IMG/VR virus record: IMGVR_UViG_3300048925_000617
Coordinates: 1-49,177 of that record
Strand: one strand, 5' to 3'
Length of the DNA: 49,177 bases
Origin: a virus
The position numbers and the translations under genes are program-made. The notes under the pieces are model-generated. The model was given only the letters and a program-made list of their open reading frames with translations, ran no database searches and was not told the DNA's origin. Of this stretch, positions 33,972-40,614 are shown piece after piece; position 1 is the first letter of the stretch, and the number at the start of each line of letters is the position of its first letter.

Positions 33972-34267
33972 GGCGATAGCCTCCCGTAAACTGTGAGAAC
34001 CCTCTTCATCGCTTCGCTCGCCAGACACTCGCTGAAGATGGTATTCACGCCGTCCCGATTTATCGGCTTGTCTTCATCGTCCTCTCCGGCAACATAAACA
34101 TGAGTTCTCCAGTTGCGCTCCAGCAGGACAATTTCACCACGTTCTCGCATCTTGAATGATGCCGCTGCGATTTGTGATCTGGATACGCCGGTGGCTTCAC
34201 ATACCAGTTCAGCAGTGAACGAGCCGTAGCATTCCAGATACCATTCGATGGCTTCGCGACCGGTCAT
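33968..34267 (-). CDS. Winged-helix DNA-binding protein
   Basis: 99 aa. GSFTAELVCEATGVSRSQIA is an HTH and GEIVLLERNWRTHVYVA a wing. Same architecture as the next gene, so the two may be ancient duplicates. Coupled to P upstream (ATGA). Function unknown. Confidence 0.65.
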   Translation of the reverse strand: MTGREAIEWYLECYGSFTAELVCEATGVSRSQIAAASFKMRERGEIVLLERNWRTHVYVAGEDDEDKPINRDGVNTIFSECLASEAMKRVLTVYGRLSP

Positions 34268-34965
34268 GATTTCATCCCCTTCATTCCGAACTTTTCACGA
34301 ATCTCTGCAATTTTTGCCAGGCCCTGCGCTCTGCTAAGGGGCTTTCCGCCAAGAATTGGCAACTGCTTGGTTGGCTCGGGGATCGACTCACCGCGATTAA
34401 TTCGGTTAGCCATGTGCGCCAGCTCGTCTGCCGCCTTTTTGCGAAGCTCTGCATCAGTTAGCGAGTTGGCTCGCATGTTCGAATACAGGCCTGTTACAAG
34501 CCAGTAATGGCATTTCGATTCCCATGGGTATGACTCGGCATCGTGGTATAACCCACGCTCACGGCAGTACTGATAAATCATGTTTACCAGTTCATCGACT
34601 GACGGAAGCCCAGCGACTGACGCCATCTCATCCTTGCACCATGCTATGAACTGACCAGGCGAAGGCAGGAATGGTTTATTCTGGCGACGTGCCACTCGCA
34701 TACCTGCGCTCACCTGCTCCATGGTGGTGATTCCGTTCTCTCGGAATGCAAGAACCCACTGGCGCCGTATCTCGTTTATTTCGGATTGCTCACGATTAGC
34801 AGTGGCCGCCGGGAACGCTGCGAGGAGTTGGGCGAATACGCTGTTGATCACCTGAGCTACCTGCTCAAGCTGTGGCTTCTCGTCGTAATGTTCAGGAAGG
34901 TTGTTGGCCACGCGACGGAACTGCTCGCGATCGTGATTTCTTATCTGCTCGGCAAGGCTTTTCAT
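34264..34965 (-). CDS. P: Replication protein P (helicase loader)
   Basis: 233 aa. Blocks EINEIRRQWVLAFRENGITT, RQNKPFLPSPGQFIAWC and DELVNMIYQYCRERG are those of lambda gpP, which takes DnaB to the O-marked origin. It overlaps O (ATGA), as in lambda. Confidence 0.92.
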   Translation of the reverse strand: MKSLAEQIRNHDREQFRRVANNLPEHYDEKPQLEQVAQVINSVFAQLLAAFPAATANREQSEINEIRRQWVLAFRENGITTMEQVSAGMRVARRQNKPFLPSPGQFIAWCKDEMASVAGLPSVDELVNMIYQYCRERGLYHDAESYPWESKCHYWLVTGLYSNMRANSLTDAELRKKAADELAHMANRINRGESIPEPTKQLPILGGKPLSRAQGLAKIAEIREKFGMKGMKS

Positions 34966-35951
34966 AGGTCCACCCCGTGTATCCAGTCAGTGTTATTTAT
35001 GTCGATTTTTGGCTTGCCAGAACTGGCGGTCGCTGGTTGCTTGTTGCGCTTAATTTCAAGCTGAGTCCATCTCTCTCGAAGCTTTGCAGGGCAGAGAACA
35101 TTCCCCTGCCAGAAGCTGTCATTGCATGCCCACTTGAACAGCGCCGCGATCTCCTTGTGAGTGCGACCGTCCTTTTCACGAATCAGGCGAATGTCATTGG
35201 CCCATGTAGCCCATGTCGGTTGCTTTGCAGATGGGGCTATGCGCTGAACTTCACTGAAAAGCCATTCTGCACAGCGAAGGTCTTCTGAGGTTCCCCACTT
35301 GGCACCGCTTTGAATCGCTGCGTCAGTTTTAACCTGAGCAGACTTCTTAACGGGCTTGTCAGAGGATTCGTCAGAATTCTCGGACGTAGAGGTTTTATTG
35401 TTTTTAGTATTGTTAGTTAATGTCTTGTTCTGTTCGCCGGGTGGTCTATCGGATGGTTCATCGGCTACCAGCCTCAATACCGCGCCATTACTGGCCTGAG
35501 CTTTGTCGGATGGTTCATCGGATGGTTCATCGGGTAAAATCACCTGGTATGAGGCGTAATTTGTGATCGTAATCACAGTACCGAACCGATTACCTTCGGT
35601 GCTGATCATCCCCTCTTTGACGAAGAAATTGAGCATTCTCGTTACCGCCTGAGGACTCTTTTCCCTGCCATCCTGATCGCGAAGTTTTCTTGCCAGAATC
35701 GCCGCCGTTGTAACGAGCTGTCCAGTTGATAGCTCCCACTTCCTTGCAGCAAATTCAACAGTTCTGACGCGGTATGAAGCCTCTCCCAGCAATCTAACCC
35801 AGAGAGCCATCTTCGCTGTATCTTTTGCCCAATCGGTTTGGAGGAGGCTTCTGAACAGAGAGAAATGACCGAACTTTTTGTTCTCCATTCTGTTGCTCCT
35901 GGATATGCATGGCTCTGGGCCAGGGTACCTGATGATTTCGGCTGTATTCAT
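34962..35951 (-). CDS. O: Replication initiator O with winged-helix N terminus
   Basis: 329 aa from MNTAEIIRYPGPEPC (ATG overlaps the ParB-like stop; an upstream Met is rejected). The N terminus holds a winged helix (MALWVRLLGEASYR, TVITITNYASYQ) that binds origin iterons. A low-complexity linker encodes three DEPSD repeats, which are the iterons themselves, and a helical C-terminal domain (WATWANDIRLIREKDGRTH) for P contact. Length matches O-type proteins. Confidence 0.88.
   Translation of the reverse strand: MNTAEIIRYPGPEPCISRSNRMENKKFGHFSLFRSLLQTDWAKDTAKMALWVRLLGEASYRVRTVEFAARKWELSTGQLVTTAAILARKLRDQDGREKSPQAVTRMLNFFVKEGMISTEGNRFGTVITITNYASYQVILPDEPSDEPSDKAQASNGAVLRLVADEPSDRPPGEQNKTLTNNTKNNKTSTSENSDESSDKPVKKSAQVKTDAAIQSGAKWGTSEDLRCAEWLFSEVQRIAPSAKQPTWATWANDIRLIREKDGRTHKEIAALFKWACNDSFWQGNVLCPAKLRERWTQLEIKRNKQPATASSGKPKIDINNTDWIHGVDL
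35388..35533. repeat. Replication origin: iterons inside O
   Basis: Two pairs of GGATGGTTCATCGG-type repeats: at 35439 (GGGTGGTCTATCGG) and 35451, then at 35508 and 35520. Members of a pair are 12 bases apart and the pairs 57 bases apart. An AT-rich tract (35388-35432) adjoins them. In lambda, O iterons also lie in O next to an AT-rich unwinding element. Confidence 0.75.
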
Positions 35952-36739
35952 GATGCTTCCCACCCTGCCCCGTTAAGGAATTCACGGAACTCACTTAGAA
36001 TTTCCTGCGCATCAGGCGGAACAGATGTTTCAGCATCAGAGATGATCTGCAAAAACTGACGCGCGCGAGCAGCGCTAAATTGAGGCATCGCCGCGCTACG
36101 CGTTAGTTTCTTCTTGCCGGCTGCCTTGGCCTTACCCATCTGCTCTACAGCGACTGCGGAAGCCTGAGGGCCGTGCTCGCGCGATAACGCTACAGCAGTG
36201 GTTGCAGCCACTTCTCCGGTGCGAACCATATCAATCAGTTCATCACCGCATGTCAGCAACTGGAGGTGGTGATCAACGTCAGCGACAGAGCGCTTCACTT
36301 TCTTGGCTATCTCCGTAGGTTCCCACCCCTGATTGGCCAAACGTTGATATGCAGCAGCACGCTCAAGGGGGCTAAGCGGCTTTCCCTGAGAACTGGTGAC
36401 CATGAAAGCTATGCGATCTGCATCAGAGCCAACAAAGTCTTTGCACTCAAGGCGGGGTATTTCGGTACCTGATTCCTGCGCCGCCAGCGCACCGTAATAC
36501 CGGTGGTGACCATCGATAATCTTAATTCCCTTTTCCGTCACCTGAACGGCGAGAGGCGGGATGTACTCACCGGCTATAAACGCGTCACGGAACTCTTCAA
36601 CGTGAGGCTGATCTATCTCTCTGACGTTAAAGCCTGGTTCGACGTATATTTCCGATAATGGAACCAAGAATGTCTTTTTAACCGTCGTTTCGGTGCCGTT
36701 CTTGTCTTTTTGCTTGTAAAGCTGGGATAGTGAACTCAT
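35948..36739 (-). CDS. ParB-like N-terminal domain protein in the replication operon
   Basis: 263 aa from MSSLSQLYKQKDK with GGAG upstream; the longer in-frame start at 36781 is rejected. ParB/Srx features: VPLSEIYVEPGFNVR, PLAVQVTEKG-IKIIDGHHRYYGAL (the box-I GHHR motif) and SPLERAAAYQRLANQGWEPTEIAKKVKRS as an HTH. No ParA gene is seen. It sits between cII and O, where lambda has no such gene, so it may regulate replication or act in a segregation-independent role. Confidence 0.78.
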   Translation of the reverse strand: MSSLSQLYKQKDKNGTETTVKKTFLVPLSEIYVEPGFNVREIDQPHVEEFRDAFIAGEYIPPLAVQVTEKGIKIIDGHHRYYGALAAQESGTEIPRLECKDFVGSDADRIAFMVTSSQGKPLSPLERAAAYQRLANQGWEPTEIAKKVKRSVADVDHHLQLLTCGDELIDMVRTGEVAATTAVALSREHGPQASAVAVEQMGKAKAAGKKKLTRSAAMPQFSAARARQFLQIISDAETSVPPDAQEILSEFREFLNGAGWEAS

Positions 36740-36777
36740 AATTACTCCAGTTAATTGTGTTGACGTAACGCAGTGAC

Positions 36778-37092
36778 TCAAAAATCGATAGTGATTTGGT
36801 CTGAACGCTCTGTTACCGCAGGGCGTTTTTTCTTTCCCAATCCCCTCTCTTCCAGCAAATCCGCCAGACCAATCACCACACGAGACAGATCGTCGTCAGT
36901 GATGCCATATCCGATGAATTCCAGAAGCGCAGCCATGCGCGGGATGTAGTGCCGTTTCCATTGCGTAACGGATGACTTGTTCACGCCAAGATGTTTGGCA
37001 ACCTGAGTCGTTCCGAGAATGGCAATGCGGTCCAGAATCCAGCTCTCGATGTTTCGAGCGCTGTTTTTGTTGCGTGTCGTTAAGTTGTCCAT
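36778..37092 (-). CDS. cII: CII-like transcription activator
   Basis: 104 aa. IESWILDRIAILGTTQVAKHL with GVNKSSVTQWKRHYIPRMA is the CII HTH, and the end TERSDQITIDF matches lambda CII TERSEQIQMEF. It would activate lysogenic promoters and is the first gene after nutR. A short gap with boxA/boxB precedes it. Confidence 0.93.
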   Translation of the reverse strand: MDNLTTRNKNSARNIESWILDRIAILGTTQVAKHLGVNKSSVTQWKRHYIPRMAALLEFIGYGITDDDLSRVVIGLADLLEERGLGKKKRPAVTERSDQITIDF

Positions 37093-37149
37093 TTAGTAAA
37101 ATTCCTTTGTTGAAATAGTTAATGCGCATCCTGTGATGCGTTGTTGTTA

Positions 37150-37192
37150 TCTCCACATGGGCGGAGAGGATGAGCAGCGATGTTAAAGAGCG
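37150..37192 (-). promoter_or_regulatory. nutR site (boxA and boxB)
   Basis: Minus strand boxA CGCTCTTTA (37184-37192) followed by a hairpin TCTCCGC-CCAT-GTGGAGA (37150-37167). The same hairpin form occurs at nutL. It is the N loading site between cro and cII. A second perfect hairpin, CGCATC-CTGT-GATGCG, lies further on at 37125-37140. Confidence 0.75.
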
Positions 37193-37199
37193 GTGGTTC

Positions 37200-37430
37200 T
37201 TAAGCTGCCTGCAATTCAGGCCAGATACTTGTCCAGTCACTAGGATGAAGGTGCTTACGAGTTACAGCTCCTGAGCTTGCCTTCTCAATCAGGACACAGA
37301 GCGCTGCGCCTAATTCGTGGTTTTTGCTCAGCGCCTTGCGGAGATAACCGATTGAGGTTCCGCACTGGGTAGCAAAATCCTTTTGTTCATCCTGTGAAAG
37401 GCTATTGAGATAAAGCCTAAGTTCATTCAT
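37200..37430 (-). CDS. cro: Cro-like repressor (YdaS type)
   Basis: 76 aa. LNSLSQDEQKDFATQCGTSIGYLRKALS is a helix-turn-helix of the YdaS/Cro kind. It is the first gene from the predicted rightward-type promoter on the minus strand, opposite cI, with the operator region between them. Confidence 0.82.
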   Translation of the reverse strand: MNELRLYLNSLSQDEQKDFATQCGTSIGYLRKALSKNHELGAALCVLIEKASSGAVTRKHLHPSDWTSIWPELQAA

Positions 37431-37462
37431 ATCTCGGGTCCTTGTTTACCTTCACGAGATTT

Positions 37463-37491
37463 AGTTTACCCACAGGTAAGCAATAAATCAA
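37463..37491 (-). promoter_or_regulatory. Predicted PR promoter of cro
   Basis: Minus strand TTGATT, 17 bases, TAAACT. The operator at 37466-37479 covers its -10, so CI binding would block it. Confidence 0.65.
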
Positions 37492-37519
37492 TACCCGCAG
37501 GTTATTTACCACAAGGTAA
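37466..37519. promoter_or_regulatory. OR operators for CI/Cro
   Basis: Three 14-base dyads of the form TTACC-N4-GGTAA: 37466-37479, 37491-37504 (ATACCCGCAGGTTA, weaker) and 37506-37519. Centres are 25 and 15 bases apart. They fill the gap between cro and cI. Confidence 0.8.
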
Positions 37520-37531
37520 AGAGTCGTAAAA

Positions 37532-38215
37532 ATGTTCGGTATGGACAAATATGAAAAAAGGCGCCTGCGCCTAATGCAGATACGAGACGAACTGTGCGGC
37601 GGAAAAGCTGTAGAGGTCGCTCGCAAAATTGAAAGAGAGCCATCCTACGTCTCTAGGATGCTCTATGATGAGAGTAAGAAAGGCCGCAAGCGTATTGCTG
37701 ACGATATGGTTGAGATCATCGAGAAAGCCTTCTCTCTTCCGCGAGGATGGATGGACGGCATTGCAGATGCTGGGCACGGCAATGTCGCCTATTCCGGCGA
37801 GCACAAGGGAACAAAGGAATTTCCATTGATAAGCTGGGTAAGCGCAGGACAGTGGCTAGAGGCTGTAGAGCCTTACAAGCTAGAAGAAATTGAGGAGTGG
37901 CCTGAGACAACCTCTCATGCTGGCGCGAATTCTTTCTGGCTCACCGTGAAAGGCGATTCAATGACTTCACCCGTCGGATTCACGGTTCCCGAGGGCATGA
38001 TCATCCTGGTTGATCCCAGCAGAGAAGCAAAGAGCGGGAAGTTGGTTGTTGCAAAGCTGATGAATGACAACGAGGCCACCTTCAAGATGTATGTCGAAGA
38101 TGCCGGCCGACGCTTCCTTAAGCCACTCAACCCACAGTATCCAGTCACTGAGATCAACGGGAACTGCCAGATAATCGGCACAGTGGTTGATGTTAAGTGG
38201 CAAAAGATTCCTTAA
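37532..38215 (+). CDS. cI: CI-like repressor with S24 autocleavage domain
   Basis: 227 aa. N-terminal HTH near residues 25-50 (KAVEVARKIEREPSYVSRML). The C-terminal LexA-like part has the A-G cleavage site in WVSAGQW (105-106), catalytic Ser in GDSM (143) and Lys in EATFKMY (185). RecA-driven self-cleavage on DNA damage should induce the prophage. It is read opposite to cro. Confidence 0.93.
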   Translation: MFGMDKYEKRRLRLMQIRDELCGGKAVEVARKIEREPSYVSRMLYDESKKGRKRIADDMVEIIEKAFSLPRGWMDGIADAGHGNVAYSGEHKGTKEFPLISWVSAGQWLEAVEPYKLEEIEEWPETTSHAGANSFWLTVKGDSMTSPVGFTVPEGMIILVDPSREAKSGKLVVAKLMNDNEATFKMYVEDAGRRFLKPLNPQYPVTEINGNCQIIGTVVDVKWQKIP

Positions 38216-38227
38216 TCTGCCCTTCCT

Positions 38228-38249
38228 AGCCCGCTAAGCGGGCTTTTTT
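38228..38249 (+). terminator. Intrinsic terminator after cI
   Basis: AGCCCGC-TAA-GCGGGCT followed by TTTTT, 12 bases after the cI stop codon. Confidence 0.9.
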
Positions 38250-38313
38250 ATACCCACATCCCAAAATAAATTACCTGAAATATCAAACGGGTAATCTTTT
38301 TCGCATAAATACT

Positions 38314-38352
38314 TTACCCATAGGTATAGACAACAACGTTACCTGTAGGTAC
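38314..38352. promoter_or_regulatory. OL operators
   Basis: Two dyads of the same type: TTACCCATAGGTAT (38314-38327) and TTACCTGTAGGTAC (38339-38352), 25 bases centre to centre as in two OR sites. A looser pair of half-sites, TTACC and GGTAA, lies at 38271-38294. A TATAGA hexamer at 38325-38330 could be the PL -10, but I see no firm -35. Confidence 0.75.
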
Positions 38353-38422
38353 ATTTAACCCATCGAAACGAAACATCGACAGCGGCACAGGAAGTTAAGC
38401 CGCGCCAGACATGAAGTCAGGC

Positions 38423-38469
38423 TGCTTATTTAACATTGATGGGGTTACTTCTCCCGCCCTTGTGGGAGA
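38423..38469 (+). promoter_or_regulatory. nutL site (boxA and boxB)
   Basis: A boxA-like TGCTTATTTAACA (38423-38435) then hairpin TCTCCCGC-CCTT-GTGGGAGA (38450-38469). The stem is one pair longer than nutR, with both sides changed together. It lies in the leader of N after the OL operators. Confidence 0.75.
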
Positions 38470-38491
38470 CCAAAGGAAGTTGCTTTGGGGT

Positions 38492-38658
38492 GTGGTGAAT
38501 GCGCAGGCTGATGCGCTAGGCGTGAGTGTGACGGGGTTCCTAGGCCAGGTGTAGCGAGCGTGACGGTAAGGCCGATCTGGTGAAGGCGCCACTCAAAGTG
38601 GGTAGAGGCGGGTTCGATTCTCGCTACCGACGTATGGATTATCAGCCCATACCACCAC
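38492..38658 (+). ncRNA. Structured RNA element, copy C, in the N leader
   Basis: Plus strand: GTGGTGAATGCGCAGGCTGA at the 5' end, the GCGCA/TGCGC hairpin, a CTAGG/CCTAG stem, a tRNA-like fold, the 3' hairpin GTATGG-ATTATCAGC-CCATAC and CACCAC. Loop complementarity (GGCTGAT with ATCAGCC) is kept although the 3' stem differs wholly from copies A and B. The outer stem can extend to 19-20 pairs using 38479-38497 and 38661-38680. It sits between nutL and the N ribosome site. An RNase III or N-autoregulation role, as in the lambda N leader, is an inference. Confidence 0.65.
38562..38631 (+). ncRNA. Degenerate tRNA-like fold inside copy C
   Basis: Acceptor GACGGTA/TACCGAC (6 of 7 pairs), D-arm GCC-GATCTGGTGAA-GGC with A14 and GG at 18-19, and a perfect T-arm GCGGG-TTCGATT-CTCGC. 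The anticodon arm is short (CCAC-TCAAA-GTGG, five-base loop), position 8 is A and no CCA follows. It is not a functional tRNA by usual rules; it may be a relic or a mimic. Confidence 0.5.
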
Positions 38659-38693
38659 ACCACCACACCACCAAAGCAACCACTGGAGGGCAT

Positions 38694-38942
38694 ATGACCA
38701 ATTTAATCGCATCCAACAGCGTTACACGGCGTTATCTGAAACGTGGCGAGCTGATGGCTAAACGACGCGCTGAGGCTTCTCAGAATGCGTCACAGGAAAG
38801 AAAGCAGGATATGAGTCGCGTAGACAGAGCCACTTCGCTCGGTAGTCTGCGTGACAACAACACAACCGGATCTGCATGTTTGCCAGATGTTGGGTTATAC
38901 GCTGCTGGGCATCGGAATACGAAACAGGTCACGGCCAGATGA
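38694..38942 (+). CDS. N: N early antitermination protein (P22 type)
   Basis: 82 aa from MTNLIASNSVTRRYLKRGEL with GGAGGG upstream. The Arg/Lys-rich N terminus (RRYLKRGELMAKRRAEA) is the RNA-binding arm; the end LPDVGLYAAGHRNTKQVTAR closely matches the C terminus of P22 N. It would bind the nut boxB hairpins and carry polymerase past the terminators at 39241 and 39955. Confidence 0.9.
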   Translation: MTNLIASNSVTRRYLKRGELMAKRRAEASQNASQERKQDMSRVDRATSLGSLRDNNTTGSACLPDVGLYAAGHRNTKQVTAR

Positions 38943-39010
38943 TTGATGAAGAGACATTCGAAAATCTGATGCTGCTGATTTTGTTTGCATGGGTGCTGTT
39001 TGGGAAATAA
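38939..39010 (+). CDS. Possible 23-aa membrane peptide coupled to N
   Basis: MIDEETFENLMLLILFAWVL and three more residues. Its ATG overlaps the N stop (ATGA). One hydrophobic helix. Supported only by coupling and a plausible helix; function unknown. Confidence 0.45.
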   Translation: MIDEETFENLMLLILFAWVLFGK

Positions 39011-39052
39011 CCCGGCGCGGTAAATCTACTCCACTTATTTGAGGTGATGGCG

Positions 39053-39241
39053 ATGTTGGGATGTGAAAAGTGCGACCACGGATTCGTATTTACCAGATGC
39101 TGCTCTGGGCTTGCGGAGATGTGTGGGTGTGGTGGCATGCCAGTACAGGCAACTAACTGCAAGGCATGTAATCCAGAGAATAAAGAGCCGGACGACGCTG
39201 AGACACGCTTCTTGCTTGATCATGTCGAATGGGTTGATTGA
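39053..39241 (+). CDS. Small cysteine-rich zinc-finger-like protein
   Basis: 62 aa from MLGCEKCDHGFVFTRCC; GAGG lies 8 bases before this ATG, while two in-frame starts just upstream are too close to it. Eight Cys (CEKC, CC, CGCG, CKAC) suit two zinc sites, as in DnaJ-like central domains. Ends at a terminator. Function unknown. Confidence 0.65.
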   Translation: MLGCEKCDHGFVFTRCCSGLAEMCGCGGMPVQATNCKACNPENKEPDDAETRFLLDHVEWVD

Positions 39242-39265
39242 GGCTGCCTGATGGCGGCCTTTTTA
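39241..39265 (+). terminator. tL-type intrinsic terminator after the N unit
   Basis: AGGCTGCC-TGAT-GGCGGCCT followed by TTTTA, immediately after the zinc-finger gene. N-modified polymerase should pass it. Confidence 0.85.
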
Positions 39266-39285
39266 TTAGCTAAGAGGGTAAGCAA

Positions 39286-39954
39286 GTGATCAGATTAAAC
39301 AACGAAATCAAAAATCAGCTTTGCCATAACTTACTTTTGGCATCTCCATTGTTCGGGAAAGCGAAAGATGCAGTTAGTGAACGAGCGCGAATTGTTGAAG
39401 ATATTCGCCAGGCGTTGCTGAAGCAAGAAGGGACGAGTGATGAAGACATTGCGAAAGCTCGTGATGAGTTTAAAGACAGTCTTTTTATCAGCATGGACAC
39501 AGCAAGAAAGCAGAACATACTTCAAGTGATCATTAACGGTGAGTATCAAGAGCTTTCTCGTAACGGTCTTGATAATCGATTTCGGCATCGTGGAAAGCAC
39601 ATTGGCAGGCATGACCTGGAAAGTGAGCAATTTTTTGGGGAAATATTTGCACCAACGATTGAGTCTGGATTCGTTCCTACATGCTACGTGACGCTTAAGA
39701 AAGTCGGGAAGTTGCATGACCGGCTAAGTGAATCGACAGTGACTGTGAATTCACTGTATGACGAAGTGGATGCATTTCAGTTACAGGTCAAAGGAGCATT
39801 ATCAAAATGCTCAACAGTGAAAAAGCTTGCCGAAATGTGGCCTGAAGCAATTCCCTATCTGCCAGAAATAGAGCGAAGAGAAGCCACAAGTACCGCGCTG
39901 GCTATACCAGTCGAAACACTCAATGCCCTTTGTGGCATACCGAAACAGGAATGA
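39286..39954 (+). CDS. Nmad5-like putative nucleotide-modification protein
   Basis: 222 aa from a GTG start with AGAGGG upstream. MIRLNNEIKNQLCHNLLLAS, a helical N terminus, a middle with RFRHRGKHIGRHD and a late MWPEAIPYLPEIE resemble the phage proteins grouped as Nmad5 (nucleotide-modification-associated domain 5). Enzyme activity is not shown for the family. It sits between two terminators, so it is a self-contained early unit. Confidence 0.55.
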   Translation: MIRLNNEIKNQLCHNLLLASPLFGKAKDAVSERARIVEDIRQALLKQEGTSDEDIAKARDEFKDSLFISMDTARKQNILQVIINGEYQELSRNGLDNRFRHRGKHIGRHDLESEQFFGEIFAPTIESGFVPTCYVTLKKVGKLHDRLSESTVTVNSLYDEVDAFQLQVKGALSKCSTVKKLAEMWPEAIPYLPEIERREATSTALAIPVETLNALCGIPKQE

Positions 39955-39974
39955 CCCGCTCCGGCGGGTTTTTT
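39955..39974 (+). terminator. Intrinsic terminator after the Nmad5-like gene
   Basis: CCCGC-TCCG-GCGGG followed by TTTTTT, starting one base after the stop. The stem is the same as the terminator at 13133-13158. Confidence 0.88.
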
Positions 39975-40071
39975 ATTGCCCATATCTCAGCTGCTTTGCG
40001 AGGCAGCTTGGACATGAGTAGCGGCTATCCACCGCAGTAAATTTGCATCTACAGATGCAGAGGTCTTTCAC
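39973..40071 (-). CDS. Possible small zinc-ribbon protein, opposite strand
   Basis: 32 aa with KDLCICRCKFTAVDSRYSC and CPSC, a Cys pattern too regular to look random. It would start at a GTG with no good ribosome site, antisense to the early operon. The same bases hold hairpins on the plus strand (AGCTGC/GCAGCT, GCATCT/AGATGC), and I see no plus-strand gene in 39975-40104. Confidence 0.3.
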   Translation of the reverse strand: MKDLCICRCKFTAVDSRYSCPSCLAKQLRYGQ

Positions 40072-40104
40072 GTTCAGCGGCGCGGCTTAAGCGCGGAGAT
40101 GATT

Positions 40105-40614
40105 ATGAATCTTATCGAATTTACCAAAAAGAAAATGGCAATTGAAGCCGAACTGGCTCAGTTGAAAGCGAAGTTTGTTGATGACACCTCACGAATCGGT
40201 AAGGAGTTGATTGCCGTGTCTGAAGGTATTAACCAGGCCAATACTGGACTGACGGTTGAGATGGTCCAGCATGGCATGACGATCATTAATTTCGGAGACC
40301 CCAAGCAAAGCTTGGAGCGGCGCGGGTGTGTTGATGATGCGATTAACGACATTGCCTCCGGGTTTCCCCGTCTGAGCGAGCGTTATTTTGGCACAAAAAA
40401 CTACGCCCACTGGAGCGATCAGCGTGAAGACCATCGCTATGGATATGGCCCTAAACACGGATCTATATGCTTCAAAATCGGCTTAACTGGCACCGCACTT
40501 AATAAACTGGCAAGCGGCGAGTTGAGTGATTACGACGCTGAATGCGCTATCTACTGCCTGATGAACATTGACGCTATCAATGCGGCAAACGCCAAAGCCC
40601 GGGAGGCTTCATGA
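40105..40614 (+). CDS. Phage early protein, unknown
   Basis: 169 aa from MNLIEFTKKKMAIEAELAQL; GGAG 6 bases upstream decides this ATG over one two codons earlier. A helical N terminus and a Trp/Tyr-rich middle (YFGTKNYAHWSDQREDHRYG). Coupled to the next gene by ATGA. Function unknown. Confidence 0.68.
   Translation: MNLIEFTKKKMAIEAELAQLKAKFVDDTSRIGKELIAVSEGINQANTGLTVEMVQHGMTIINFGDPKQSLERRGCVDDAINDIASGFPRLSERYFGTKNYAHWSDQREDHRYGYGPKHGSICFKIGLTGTALNKLASGELSDYDAECAIYCLMNIDAINAANAKAREAS

Noticed and set aside
38325-38330. TATAGA as a PL -10 box
   Set aside because: No convincing -35 at the right distance, so PL is only mentioned with the operators.
38650-38672. Tandem CACCACA repeats
   Set aside because: Too short and without spacers, so not a CRISPR; explained as the 3' side of the RNA stem.
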